Under the pieces are notes generated by a model, which did not search any database, was not told where the DNA came from, and saw nothing but the letters and a program-made list of their open reading frames with translations. Of a stretch of 35,867 nucleotides of DNA, positions 21,693-29,422 are shown piece by piece; the first letter of the stretch is position 1, and each line of letters starts with the position of its first letter. Origin of the DNA: a virus; IMG/VR virus record IMGVR_UViG_3300025280_000087, positions 1 to 35,867 of that record; one strand, 5' to 3'. The translations under genes were made by a program, and so were the position numbers.

Positions 21693-22532
21693 TCAATTCG
21701 GTGCGGGTTCGTGTTCGACCAGTGCCATGCTCACCGTGCGGTCGGTCCACGCATTGTCGTACGGCGCACCGAACACGCCAGGCGGGCTCATCGCGAGCCA
21801 GGCACGCTCGGCCATATCAGTGTCGGGCACGTACCACATCGCGAACCCGCGCCAGAACAGCGAGTGGATGTGATAGCGCACGTCACTGTATTCCTGCTCG
21901 CCTGACAGCCTGACGGTGACCGTCGCGTTGCGCCTCTGCGCTTTACGTGTCGAAGCGGCCCACAGCGACGGACTCAGCACCTCGTCATAGACCAACTCGC
22001 GCGCCTCATCGTCCCACGGACGCACCGGATTGATGTCCGGCGTCCACGACTTGCCTAGCCATAGCCCGACTATCTGCGGCTTGTAGCCCGAACCACCCGC
22101 GTCTATCACCAGCCGCCAGTATTGGCCGACGTGCCCGTTGAATGCGATGACTACCGCGCCTTCCTCGGTACGCACCGGATGACTCGCGTCTAGCTTGTTG
22201 CCGTAGAACGTGTTGGTCGGGACGGTCACCGCGAACACTTCCGTGTACGTCGTGAACGCTGACTGGTCCGACTTCCGCAGCCGGATCGTCTTGCCCGCCA
22301 GGTTGTGGTTACGGTCGAGGACCAGCGTGTCAGCGTACCTCGGGCGGTCGCACGCTACGTTGACATACGTCTCGCTGTTCGCTGTCGTAGGTGTCCAGTG
22401 GTCGCGTGCCTGACGCCTGGCCGAGCCGACGCGCACGGCGTCCTTGCCGCTCGTCGCCTCTTCCGCAGTCACCGTGTGACCAGTGAACAGCGTGACATCA
22501 AAGAACGATTCCGCCAGGAAGCGCGCACTCAT
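21693..22532 (-). CDS. distal-tail-like protein
   Basis: A 279-aa, mainly beta protein directly after the tape measure, the usual place for distal tail/Dit-type proteins. Visible parts: MSARFLAESFFDVTLFTGHTV, ADTLVLDRNHNLAGKTIRL, HVGQYWRLVIDAGG, IVGLWLGKSWTP and a C-terminal FWRGFAMWYVPDTD with WLAMSPPG. Start ATG 22532 overlaps the tape-measure stop (ATGA). The assignment rests mainly on gene order. Confidence 0.65.
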   Translation of the reverse strand: MSARFLAESFFDVTLFTGHTVTAEEATSGKDAVRVGSARRQARDHWTPTTANSETYVNVACDRPRYADTLVLDRNHNLAGKTIRLRKSDQSAFTTYTEVFAVTVPTNTFYGNKLDASHPVRTEEGAVVIAFNGHVGQYWRLVIDAGGSGYKPQIVGLWLGKSWTPDINPVRPWDDEARELVYDEVLSPSLWAASTRKAQRRNATVTVRLSGEQEYSDVRYHIHSLFWRGFAMWYVPDTDMAERAWLAMSPPGVFGAPYDNAWTDRTVSMALVEHEPAPN

Positions 22533-24220
22533 CCGACCACCGCCATCGGCACGGGCACGCGCAGAACTTGGCCGAGCTTCTGCTTGCGGTTCTGTCGTAC
22601 CGTGATGGCGTCAGCCAGCTTCTCACCAGATTGCCCGACGAACGTGATATTGAACACGTTGTCGCCGCCCACCATAGATGCGGTGTCGGCGCGTGACGTG
22701 ACGTTGGCCGGACCCTGCACCAACTCGGGGCCACGCTCGCCAACGATGCCAATCTGACCGGCACCGATAGTGCCACCGCCATCGAAGAACCCGAACGACT
22801 TGCCGATGCCACCCACGAAGCTCGAGCCCGGGAACATCGCCTGCAAGCCCTTGAAGATGGCGAACTTTACAGCCAGCTTCGCGAGCTGCTTGCTCATGTC
22901 CTTCACCATGTCACGGATCGCGAGCTTGCTCGTAAACGCAGCGTCGACAAACGAGTTCGCCATGGCGGCACCGAACTGCCGCAAGTCCTCCGTGAATCCC
23001 TTGGTGGCTTCGGCACCCATCTCCGCCGAGTGCTTCAAGTCATTGAAGACGTGTATAGGCATGTCCCTTAGACTTTGGCCGACACCATCGAGCAATAGCC
23101 CGAGTTGCGTGAAGGTCTGGTTGCCCTGCTGGAACCCGAGCGTGGCAGCACTCGCCTCATCCAGCGCGTCAGTAAGCGATGCGCCACCACTGCCGGCGAT
23201 GACTTCGGCCATGACCGTCACGTCACTCGTCACATCACTCGTCGCGCCAGCGAGCCCCACGATTGCCAGTTTCGTCTCTTCCGCCGCGGTGCGCATCAGT
23301 CGCAGGTTCCGCATTGCCGCGAATTGGGCGTCTTTGTCCCAGAACTTGATCGCAGCCGCGAGTACACGCACCTGGGCAGCGAACACCGCGGACTCGGCGC
23401 CCATAATTTGCAGGCCCTTGATGAACGCACCGAACTTCTCGATGCCCACACTCATCACGGGAAGCAACGCCGCAGAGATGTCTTCCTTGATGTTCTGAAT
23501 CTCAGCACCCAACTGCCGCGCTTGGTTCGCGGCGCTGTCCTGTGTCCTCGCGAGGTCGCCAATGGCGAAGCCGGCGCGCTCCGTGATGAGTTGCAGCGAA
23601 GCCGTTGCTTTCTCTTGGTCGGTCAGGCTTTTCGCTGCGGTCTTGCCGGTGTTCGCCAACGCTCGAGTCTGGACATCAGATTCACGCAGCACGATGCCGA
23701 GCCGCTTGAGCTGTTCCCTCTCCCCGGTCAATGCCGCCTGGATCGCCAGGCTCGTTTCCTGGATCGGGATGTTGTTGAAGCTGGACAGGTCGCCTGCGAG
23801 CTCCACCACCTGCGTCGAGAACTGTGCGGAGGCTTCCTGCGCGAAGCCCATACCCTGCACTATCGAGCCAGTGGTGGCAGCGATGGCTTGCGCTTGCTCT
23901 TTCGACAGCCCCGCGAGCGTGCCGAACTTGTCGATGAAGCCCTGTACCTCGTTGGTGCTCTGGCCGAAGACGGTCGCGAACTTGCTGCCCGTCTCTTCGA
24001 CCGTCGAGCCGAGTTCAAAGGTCTTTTTCGCGAGGAAGCCCGCACCCGCGGCGCCGGCCAGCGCACGCCATGAGTTCTGCAAGTCGAACGACTTCTGGCG
24101 TAGACCCGCCATGGTCTTCGTAGATTTGCGTATGCCCGTTTGCAGCGTCGACATGCCGCGCAGCGCATCTTTGACATCGGCGCCTACACGTATGAAGAGG
24201 TTGGCGAGCGGACTAGCCAC
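22529..24220 (-). CDS. tail tape measure protein
   Basis: A 563-aa, largely helical protein with the classic N-terminal FIRVGADVKDALRGM and a repeated-helix body. TFELGSTVEETGSKFATVFGQ and LSKEQAQAIAATTGSI match the TP901/lambda-type tape-measure domain. Its C-terminal end is Gly-rich (GGGTIGAGQIGIVGERGPELV), a common ending. At roughly 1.5 angstrom per residue the tail would be near 85 nm, which is inference. It starts at GTG 24220, overlapping the gp10-like gene by eight bases. Confidence 0.92.
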   Translation of the reverse strand: MASPLANLFIRVGADVKDALRGMSTLQTGIRKSTKTMAGLRQKSFDLQNSWRALAGAAGAGFLAKKTFELGSTVEETGSKFATVFGQSTNEVQGFIDKFGTLAGLSKEQAQAIAATTGSIVQGMGFAQEASAQFSTQVVELAGDLSSFNNIPIQETSLAIQAALTGEREQLKRLGIVLRESDVQTRALANTGKTAAKSLTDQEKATASLQLITERAGFAIGDLARTQDSAANQARQLGAEIQNIKEDISAALLPVMSVGIEKFGAFIKGLQIMGAESAVFAAQVRVLAAAIKFWDKDAQFAAMRNLRLMRTAAEETKLAIVGLAGATSDVTSDVTVMAEVIAGSGGASLTDALDEASAATLGFQQGNQTFTQLGLLLDGVGQSLRDMPIHVFNDLKHSAEMGAEATKGFTEDLRQFGAAMANSFVDAAFTSKLAIRDMVKDMSKQLAKLAVKFAIFKGLQAMFPGSSFVGGIGKSFGFFDGGGTIGAGQIGIVGERGPELVQGPANVTSRADTASMVGGDNVFNITFVGQSGEKLADAITVRQNRKQKLGQVLRVPVPMAVVG

Positions 24221-24641
24221 GGAGCACTCCCCTGCGCAGTTCGTTGCTCACCACTTTCACTGCCATGTCCCCGTCTTCATCGAACGTCGGGCGCATGAAC
24301 GGCTGGGGTGCCATGTCGAATGTGCCCAACTCTTGGAACATGCCGTGGAATCCCAACTTGGCCGGCCCGACATCGAAGACGGCGCGTTCGCTCGTCACCT
24401 TGCTCGGGTGCTTGATGATGCTCATCTCGAGGTCACCATGCTGCCGGGGCGCTCTGGTTTCCATCCCATGCACTAGCACGTCAGCGCCAGCGGCCACGGC
24501 AGCTTCTAATGCACGACCCTGGACGGCCTCAGAGACACGCCGCACCGCGCGCTCCAATTCCTCCACGCCATCGAGCCTGACGAACGTGTTGGACATTTTG
24601 AGGTCGCGGTGCGCGCCTTTGGACTTGAATACCCTAGCCAC
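24213..24641 (-). CDS. HK97 gp10-like tail component
   Basis: A 142-aa protein of the HK97-gp10-like family: LDGVEELERAVRRV, ALEAAVAAGADVLVHGMETRAP, KVTSERAVFDVGPAK, GMFQELGTFDMAPQPFMRP. The QELGT...PFMRP ending is the family hallmark. GTG 24641 is preceded by GCGAGGCGGC; ATG 24596 is a shorter option. Such proteins connect head and tail and usually lie before the tail tube gene. Here it sits between the chaperone and tape-measure genes, an unusual place. Confidence 0.82.
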   Translation of the reverse strand: MARVFKSKGAHRDLKMSNTFVRLDGVEELERAVRRVSEAVQGRALEAAVAAGADVLVHGMETRAPRQHGDLEMSIIKHPSKVTSERAVFDVGPAKLGFHGMFQELGTFDMAPQPFMRPTFDEDGDMAVKVVSNELRRGVLRG

Positions 24642-24819
24642 GCCGCCTCGCTTCCGTGATGTCTACCAGATGTTGCATGTGTCTCGCTTCCGCCTGTTCT
24701 CGCTCTAAAGCAATCCAGTCGGCCAACTCAGTCGCCGGCATCTGCTCCACTTCCCACGCAAACTTCCCCAGCTTCTCCGCGACGTGGAGCACCCAACGCC
24801 GCGGAGCCGTCAGTTTCCC
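24634..24819 (-). CDS. frameshifted extension of the tail assembly chaperone
   Basis: After slipping at GGGAAAC (24819-24813) the ribosome would read a second frame coding LTAPRRWVLHVAEKLGKFAW, then WEVEQMPATELADWIALERE and HMQHLVDITEARRRG, ending at TAG 24634. DWIALEREQ resembles the T-part of chaperone GT fusions. The longer GT product helps tape-measure assembly and appears absent from mature virions in studied phages. This frame has no good start of its own and a TGA lies just before the slip site, so fusion by frameshift is the natural reading. Confidence 0.75.
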   Translation of the reverse strand, partial: GKLTAPRRWVLHVAEKLGKFAWEVEQMPATELADWIALEREQAEARHMQHLVDITEARRRG

Positions 24820-25106
24820 TCAGACGCCCCCAGACCATTCAACCGCAGCACCATCTGCAAAACGCGGTTGACTGCGACGGCGCTCTTTTTTTCCAGCCGC
24901 TCGATGTCGGCGGGCTTGAACAACGCCTGCCCGTCACCGTCCACGACCGACGCCACGAGCAAGTCCAGCCCGTTCGCGTCCTCGAACTCGAGTGCTTCGC
25001 CTGCCGTGAATCGCCGTAGGAACACCTCGCCACCCCACTCTCGGACTTCCAACGCGACCGGCTCGAGGTCCGGCGCACCCAAGATGTCGTCTCTACTTAG
25101 TGCCAC
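24810..25106 (-). CDS. tail assembly chaperone (G part)
   Basis: A 98-aa acidic protein beginning ALSRDDILGA, with EVREWGGEVFLRRFTAGEAL, a typical tail-assembly-chaperone core, and a VNRVLQMVLRLNGLG helix near the end. Start is GTG 25106, four bases after GAGGGGG. It lies between tail tube and tape measure in the standard siphovirus order. Its final codons GAG GGA AAC TGA contain the GGGAAAC slip site. Confidence 0.82.
   Translation of the reverse strand: MALSRDDILGAPDLEPVALEVREWGGEVFLRRFTAGEALEFEDANGLDLLVASVVDGDGQALFKPADIERLEKKSAVAVNRVLQMVLRLNGLGASEGN
24813..24819 (-). promoter_or_regulatory. programmed -1 frameshift site GGGAAAC
   Basis: On the minus strand GGGAAAC lies directly before the TGA of the chaperone gene, in the X-XXY-YYZ phase (G GGA AAC). 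Slipping back one base gives GGG AAA and enters an open frame of about 60 codons. It matches the type of heptamer lambda uses (GGGAAAG) in the same gene position. Confidence 0.8.
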
Positions 25107-25114
25107 ATTGCCCC

Positions 25115-25132
25115 CTCACGCATATGCGTTAG
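25115..25132. promoter_or_regulatory. near-copy of the 18-bp palindrome
   Basis: CTCACGCATATGCGTTAG differs at one position from the perfect palindrome at 29405. It spans the tail tube stop codon (TAA at 25131-25129) and lies just before the chaperone start. A repressor or late activator site, or an element involved in transcript shaping, is possible. Confidence 0.5.
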
Positions 25133-25518
25133 CTCGAAGTCGAAGAGGTCAGCGCGCCCGCGCTCACCAGTCCAACGGTCACCACCAGATTGTCACCGAC
25201 CGCGCCGCCCGTCTCATACGACTCCACGAGGCACGAGCCGGTGTAATGCTTGTTTGCCGCACCAGCCGCCGCGGTCGTCGGGCGCATCGCGAACGCGACC
25301 GTGGTGCCGACTAGCGCGAAGTATGGGTCGGCGGTGTCGTAGTTGAGTTCAAGCGTTGCAGACCAGTTCTTGATGCCGCCAGCATTGACTTGCGTGCCGT
25401 CCCCGAACGCGGTCACGTCCACGGCATTCGAGCCGTAGCTAACGGTGCAGCTTCGCACGCCAGTGCGCTCCGAGCCCAGCGAAACGAACGGGGTCAGGTA
25501 TGGGCCAAGAATTGCCAT
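25129..25518 (-). CDS. major tail tube protein
   Basis: A 129-aa beta-rich protein, shorter than many tube proteins but with the expected features: TPFVSLGSERTGVRSCTVSYGSN split by turns, VDVTAFGDG, WSATLELNYDTADPYF, AFAMRPTTAA, HYTGSCLVESYETGGAVGD and a Ser/Thr-rich end. Its position between a terminator-like protein and the tail chaperone supports the call. AGAGGAACAAACAC precedes ATG 25518, almost the same ribosome site as before the prohead protease gene. Confidence 0.82.
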   Translation of the reverse strand: MAILGPYLTPFVSLGSERTGVRSCTVSYGSNAVDVTAFGDGTQVNAGGIKNWSATLELNYDTADPYFALVGTTVAFAMRPTTAAAGAANKHYTGSCLVESYETGGAVGDNLVVTVGLVSAGALTSSTSS

Positions 25519-25530
25519 GTGTTTGTTCCT

Positions 25531-26022
25531 CTATTTGTCGTTGTACGTCGCGGATGTACTGCGGGTGAACGTCGCCAAATTCGCATTGAATGCAGCTTCA
25601 AACAGCAGCGGGCTGTACTCAGTTACGAACACTTGAAAGTCAAGCCTCCACCTGTGGCGCTTACTCTTCACGTCGAATGTGTACTGGTCATCGATTAGAT
25701 GGCAGTCAGACACCAGCACGCCAGCCGGCGTGTCCTGCCAGCGGTTGAGTAGCCGCACGACATGCGCGCGGATTTCCCTGGCACCGTCGTATCCTGACTC
25801 ACCTACCTCGGTGTCCTTGTCGATGATGTCGACCTGAAAACGAGGCTGCTCGGGTCCGGCATCGGCGCCGAACGAGAGCGTGCGCGCCCGCGAGATCGGC
25901 ACGAACGAAATGGCTGGGTACGTCTCGCCCATCGGGACACGGCTGGGGTAGATGCGAGCACCCACGAGCGCGGTCAGCGCGGCGTCATCGTTCAGCCGGT
26001 CGAACAGCGCGGCGTCGGTCAT
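25531..26022 (-). CDS. tail terminator/completion-like protein
   Basis: A 163-aa protein with DAALFDRLNDDAALTALVGARIYPSRVP, a beginning typical of DUF3168 tail-completion proteins, followed by PAISFVPISR, FQVDIIDKD and the RWRLDFQVFVTEY strand. Such proteins cap the tail tube and join it to the head connector. It overlaps the preceding gene by four bases (ATGA). Confidence 0.8.
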   Translation of the reverse strand: MTDAALFDRLNDDAALTALVGARIYPSRVPMGETYPAISFVPISRARTLSFGADAGPEQPRFQVDIIDKDTEVGESGYDGAREIRAHVVRLLNRWQDTPAGVLVSDCHLIDDQYTFDVKSKRHRWRLDFQVFVTEYSPLLFEAAFNANLATFTRSTSATYNDK

Positions 26023-26360
26023 GTCGTCCTCTTGACTGCCACGAGGTCGAGCACCTTGCCAAGCCCGTCCACGTCAACCACCGCCTGGATGTCCCACAGG
26101 TCCGTCGTGCTCGGAAACGCCACACGATGTTCGGTGGACACGTCGGAGCGGTGCCGGATACGGAACACCGAGCGGAGTACCGTGGCTTCCGCGCCACCCT
26201 GCACGAACTCGCTGCCGCCGCCGCTCGTCACCTGGGCGCGTACCGTCGCGAGGGTCGCCCACGTACGGATCGGTGCGCCCGTAGGCGACCGAGAGTAGCC
26301 CGTGCTGGTCTGGAGCGTGACAAGCTCGCGGAGTGCGCCGGCCCGTACCCTGACGCTCAT
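26019..26360 (-). CDS. head closure / head-tail adaptor
   Basis: A 113-aa protein of the SPP1 gp16/phage head-tail-joining type: RAGALRELVTLQT, then PIRTWATLATVRAQV, a strand pair (SVFRIRHRSDVSTEHRVAF) and DLWDIQAVVDVDGLGKVLDL. The RxxVTLQ...W.....V pattern is the family hallmark. It would form the lower ring of the connector. ATGA couples it to the neighbours. Confidence 0.85.
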   Translation of the reverse strand: MSVRVRAGALRELVTLQTSTGYSRSPTGAPIRTWATLATVRAQVTSGGGSEFVQGGAEATVLRSVFRIRHRSDVSTEHRVAFPSTTDLWDIQAVVDVDGLGKVLDLVAVKRTT

Positions 26361-26944
26361 GGCACATGCGGGATGCGGTTGGCCCAGAGCAATGTTTTGA
26401 CCGTCTGCTCGACCTCTTGGGAGATGGTGCCGACCACCACGCTCTCACGGTTCTCGAACCAGTGCCCGCCAAGGAAGCGCACCGCGTGCCGAATGCTCGC
26501 CGGCACGTTGGTCGAGCCGAGATAGCCAGAAACGAAGTCGCAACGCACCGCGTTCACGCTTTCCAGCGCGGAGGTCGGCCAGGCGACACCCGACTTGAGC
26601 ACCACCCGCCCGGGCTCGCTCTCCGCGTCCACGATGTAGTTGGTCGATGCCACGCTGGTGTACGTTGAGCCGCCTGCCGCTCTGTAGCTGACCGTGAGCG
26701 TGTACGTGCTGCCAGTCAGTTGGCGCGGCAACTCAAGCGGCCCAGCCGGCCATGTGTCGCTGCTGAAGCGCAGCGTGGAATGCAGCAGCGTCCTGCCTAA
26801 AATCTTCTCCACGAGATCCGCCGCCGCGGCTGACATCACAGCCAGCTCGGTGTCGTCGGACGTTGAGCCCCGTACGTGTGCGCGTAGATCCGTCGTCGGC
26901 ACGACAGCCGAGTATGTCGTGGCAGTCAGGACGCTCATCGGCAT
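26357..26944 (-). CDS. head-tail connector (gp6-like) protein
   Basis: A 195-aa protein with a helical N-terminus (DLRAHVRGSTSDDTELAVMSAAAADLVEKILGR, divided by turns), strand-rich middle (TYTLTVSYRAAGGS, NYIVDAESEPGRVVL) and the RCDFVSGYLG...VPASIRHAVRFLGGHWFENRE ending typical of HK97 gp6/phiE125 gp8-type adaptors. GGAGG lies nine bases before ATG 26944. It joins the portal to the head-closure ring. Confidence 0.85.
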   Translation of the reverse strand: MPMSVLTATTYSAVVPTTDLRAHVRGSTSDDTELAVMSAAAADLVEKILGRTLLHSTLRFSSDTWPAGPLELPRQLTGSTYTLTVSYRAAGGSTYTSVASTNYIVDAESEPGRVVLKSGVAWPTSALESVNAVRCDFVSGYLGSTNVPASIRHAVRFLGGHWFENRESVVVGTISQEVEQTVKTLLWANRIPHVP

Positions 26945-26948
26945 ATCG

Positions 26949-27728
26949 TCAGACCTCCGTCCCAGGCCAGTTGTTGAGTTGCCAGTCCATTATCTCTAGG
27001 GCGCCGGTACAGCCCGCGATGATCTGTTGCGCACTTGCGAGTTGTTCCTCGGCTTTCGCCTTGAGATCCTTGACCTCGGTCTGCTTTTGCCGCGCCTTGA
27101 AAAACATGGGGTTGAACTCGAAGGCATAAAGCTCGCGCGCCTTCAGCAAACTCGACCGCTGCGGGACATAGAGAGCCATAGACGGGTGGAAGTCGATTGC
27201 GCCGCAGAAGTACTCGAGGCTCGGACGCTGCAATCCATACTCGTTGTTGCCTGACTCGCTCAACTCCATGTCGATTCCCCACAGCCCGACCGTTGTGCTC
27301 TGCAACTCGAGCGCGTCGTGCTCCATGATCGCCAACGCCATCAGATAGCTGACCGTGTTCGTGAAGTATCTGCGCTTGAACAGACGCGTGATGAGGTCTA
27401 TCGGATACACGTGCCCATTCTGGCAACGCGAGACGTACGCGTCCTGCACATACACGGGCACGTCGGTCGTTTCGAGCCAGGACGTGTAGACTTCGCGCGC
27501 CCTCGCTGATGCCGTTTCTTCGCCCACTGTCCACGTCTTGCACACGTTCTCCCAATGATGCAGCTCGAACCACCGACTGATACGCGGCACTCGATCATAC
27601 AACCGGGACAACCCCCAGATCTCCCAGGACTCGTCAGCGAATGGCGCTTCCTCGAAGCCTGGAGCCGTCCCGATAATCGCTATCTTGCGCTGCGTTGCTC
27701 GTAGCTCGTCGTTGTGACCCTCGCCCAC
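26949..27728 (-). CDS. Rossmann-like phage protein, possible glycosyltransferase
   Basis: About 259 aa from GTG 27728. RKIAIIGTAPGFEEAPF is a nucleotide-binding-like first strand and loop, followed by WEIWGLSRLYDRVPRISRWFELH. Then come TNTVSYLMALAIMEHDAL, TTVGLWGIDMELS and a Gln/Lys/Ala-rich coiled coil. The order of I.G.aP, S...M..A......v.L.GiD is reminiscent of GT42 and DUF115-type glycosyltransferases, but similar phage proteins are widespread and unassigned. It follows the capsid gene and the nonulosonate cassette. The start is uncertain; GTG 27842 would add a low-complexity Gly/Asp-rich extension. Confidence 0.55.
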   Translation of the reverse strand: MGEGHNDELRATQRKIAIIGTAPGFEEAPFADESWEIWGLSRLYDRVPRISRWFELHHWENVCKTWTVGEETASARAREVYTSWLETTDVPVYVQDAYVSRCQNGHVYPIDLITRLFKRRYFTNTVSYLMALAIMEHDALELQSTTVGLWGIDMELSESGNNEYGLQRPSLEYFCGAIDFHPSMALYVPQRSSLLKARELYAFEFNPMFFKARQKQTEVKDLKAKAEEQLASAQQIIAGCTGALEIMDWQLNNWPGTEV

Positions 27729-27838
27729 CCCGCCTTCACCGCTCGCAGCGCCGCTGGCTCGCTCAGTCGCACCGTGTCGCCCACCCTCATCTTCCCGCGG
27801 GCTGATGTCACCAACAACACCACCGTCGTCGTGTTCAC
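27680..27838 (-). CDS. small protein after the capsid gene
   Basis: About 52 aa from GTG 27838 (or 36 aa from ATG 27790): NTTTVVLLVTSARGKMRVGDTVRLSEPAA in parts, then LRAVKAGWARV. The MRVGDTVRLSEPAALRA section resembles small head-associated proteins that follow capsid genes. AGGAGG and GGGGGCGA lie upstream in the gap after the capsid hairpin. It overlaps the next gene by about 50 bp in another frame. Confidence 0.45.
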   Translation of the reverse strand: MNTTTVVLLVTSARGKMRVGDTVRLSEPAALRAVKAGWARVTTTSYEQRSAR

Positions 27839-27872
27839 TCACTTCGCCCCCTTGCCTCCTACATGAAGGGTC

Positions 27873-27898
27873 GGGGGCCAGCCCGCAGGCTGACCCCC
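27873..27898. terminator. strong hairpin after the capsid gene
   Basis: GGGGG-C-CAGCC and GGCTG-A-CCCCC pair around CGCA with one mismatch, 17 bp after the double stop of the capsid gene. There is no T-run on the minus strand, so it may be an mRNA-stabilising hairpin or a factor-dependent terminator rather than an intrinsic one. Confidence 0.55.
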
Positions 27899-27914
27899 TC
27901 ACCATTAACCGCTA

Positions 27915-29198
27915 CTACGCGGTGCTGACCACGATGCAGCGAATCGGCTTCTGTGCCGGCGCGGTGCTGCCGAACGTCGACCGACCGTCGATGCGACCGA
28001 ACCCAATGAGGGCGGTCACATCCTCATCCGCGAACCGCTCTTCCAGTCTGCGCAGCGCAAACGGGCCAGCGTCACGGACGGTGTAGTGGCTGAAGTCACC
28101 GAAGAAGATCGGCTTGTTCTCGCTCGTGCCGAACGAAGCCAGGTTCTGGTTTATGGTGACTGGGTAGCCGAGCAGGAAGTCGGGGTCACCCGCCTGCACG
28201 CTCGGTGCCCACAGGAATGCACCGCTGGAACCCTCGCGCAGCTTGCGCACGAGCACCCGCGTTGCGTCGTTGAACATCCAGCGTGCCATCATGCGGTACG
28301 CAGGGTCAACAGCGTTTTCGAGGTCTAGCAGCTTCGCGACAGTGATAGCCGACGCAGCTACGTTGACCGCACCCGTCGAGTCGTTAACGATGCCGTGCGG
28401 CCCGCTTGACTCGGTGCTCGAGCGCGTGGCAAAATGCGCCTCAGTAGCCCGCCCGATGCGCACCGACATGGCGTTCCGCACATACGCCTCGATGTCGATG
28501 CCCGAGTCAGCCAGCAACTCGGTCGACAATTTGATCGGGCCGCTCGTGTACTTAGGAGCCTCGAGCGTCACCGAACCGAACGGCACGTGCGTGCTGTTCG
28601 TCGCTGCGGTGGCTTCCGCGATCAGCGAACCGACGTTGCCGGTGTCGTCTGAAGTCGGCACGGTCATGTCGCGCCCGTCGCCCGTCGCCAGGACGGTAGC
28701 CGTGGCACGAATCCCACCATACGCCTTCATCGCCGTCCGCACCCGCGAATCGAACTCCGTTGGGACGGTGATCCCGCCCTTCGCGTTCGTGCCCACGAGC
28801 TGCTGGGCAATCGCACGAGTCTCCTGCAAGAACTCGCGATTGTCCGCGGACATGTCACGCCAGCCTCGGCGGATGTAGTCGTCCATTGCGGCGCGGTGCA
28901 GTTCGTTGCGCTCCTCGGCGCTGACTTCTTTCTCACCGAACTGGCGGTCTTCCGTCAGCCGGCGTTGCTTCGCGTCCAAGTCGGCCTGCACACCTTGAAG
29001 TGCGGCATCGCGCTCTTCGATTGCGGTGTACTGCGTCTCGAGACGGGCCATGTCAGCCACGGCACCGTCCCAGATGACCTGCTCCTCGGAGTTCAGCTCT
29101 GCGCGGCCTTCTGCATCCGCGGTGTCATGGGCGCGCTTCGCCGCTTCCCATGCCGTCGCGCGTTGCTCTCTCAGCTCGCGGGCTCTATTCAGGGACAT
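27915..29198 (-). CDS. HK97-fold major capsid protein with delta domain
   Basis: A 427-aa capsid protein. Residues 1-110 form a coiled-coil scaffold (delta) domain with RARELREQRATAWEAAKRA, ERDAALQGVQADLDAKQ. The mature part contains GGITVPTEFDSRVRTAMKAYGG, MTVPTSDDTGNVGSLIAE, GSVTLEAPKYTSGPIKLSTELL, MARWMFNDATRVLVRKL, LLGYPVTINQNL and IFFGDFSHYTVRD. ATG 29198 is preceded by GAAGGTGACAACA. The delta domain would be removed by the prohead protease, which here lies far away (19309-19929). Two TAG stops end it. Confidence 0.93.
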   Translation of the reverse strand: MSLNRARELREQRATAWEAAKRAHDTADAEGRAELNSEEQVIWDGAVADMARLETQYTAIEERDAALQGVQADLDAKQRRLTEDRQFGEKEVSAEERNELHRAAMDDYIRRGWRDMSADNREFLQETRAIAQQLVGTNAKGGITVPTEFDSRVRTAMKAYGGIRATATVLATGDGRDMTVPTSDDTGNVGSLIAEATAATNSTHVPFGSVTLEAPKYTSGPIKLSTELLADSGIDIEAYVRNAMSVRIGRATEAHFATRSSTESSGPHGIVNDSTGAVNVAASAITVAKLLDLENAVDPAYRMMARWMFNDATRVLVRKLREGSSGAFLWAPSVQAGDPDFLLGYPVTINQNLASFGTSENKPIFFGDFSHYTVRDAGPFALRRLEERFADEDVTALIGFGRIDGRSTFGSTAPAQKPIRCIVVSTA

Positions 29199-29242
29199 TG
29201 TTGTCACCTTCGTCAGTCGTTGTCGTTTGCGCCTGACGAACG

Positions 29243-29261
29243 AAAAAGCCCGCCAAAGGGC
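29243..29261 (-). terminator. terminator-like hairpin before the capsid gene
   Basis: On the minus strand GCCC-TTTGGC-GGGC is followed at once by TTTTT, the form of an intrinsic terminator. It lies only 45 bp upstream of the capsid start, so transcripts for the capsid gene must either begin after it or pass it, suggesting attenuation or antitermination. Confidence 0.65.
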
Positions 29262-29404
29262 GCACGGATAAGTCCTCCGCACACAGTCCTTCGGTGGGCT
29301 GCTATTGAGCTAGTCCCGCCTATAGTCTGTCTTCTGGCCTTCCTGCCGTCGTGGTCACGCCATTGGGCTTGTGACCGAAGATGACCGAAAGTCGCTACAA
29401 GAAT
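29262..29404 (-). other. non-coding leader before the capsid gene
   Basis: About 140 bases without a gene. On the minus strand TGTGCGGA and TCCGTGCG can pair (eight pairs, three G-U) around GGACTTA, just before the terminator-like hairpin, so a structured leader is possible. I found no complete tRNA in it and no certain promoter. Confidence 0.4.
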
Positions 29405-29422
29405 CTAACGCATATGCGTTAG
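29405..29422. promoter_or_regulatory. perfect 18-bp palindrome CTAACGCATATGCGTTAG
   Basis: A perfect inverted repeat without spacer, between the FmdB-like gene and the capsid leader. A one-mismatch copy lies at 25115-25132 before the tail chaperone, and a half-site TTGCGTTAG at about 374-382. It suits binding by a dimeric regulator of late genes. Confidence 0.6.

Noticed and set aside
22770-23498. 242-aa and 322-aa plus-strand ORFs opposite the tape measure (to 24073).
   Set aside because: They mirror the tape-measure codon pattern and lack starts with ribosome sites.
26935-27573. 212-aa minus ORF.
   Set aside because: It is a shadow of the Rossmann-like gene in another frame, without a convincing start.
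29262-29330. tRNA-like element in the capsid leader (a TAGCTCAATAGCA stretch).
   Set aside because: D-arm, anticodon arm and T-arm cannot be paired in the right order; only an unrelated hairpin is supported.
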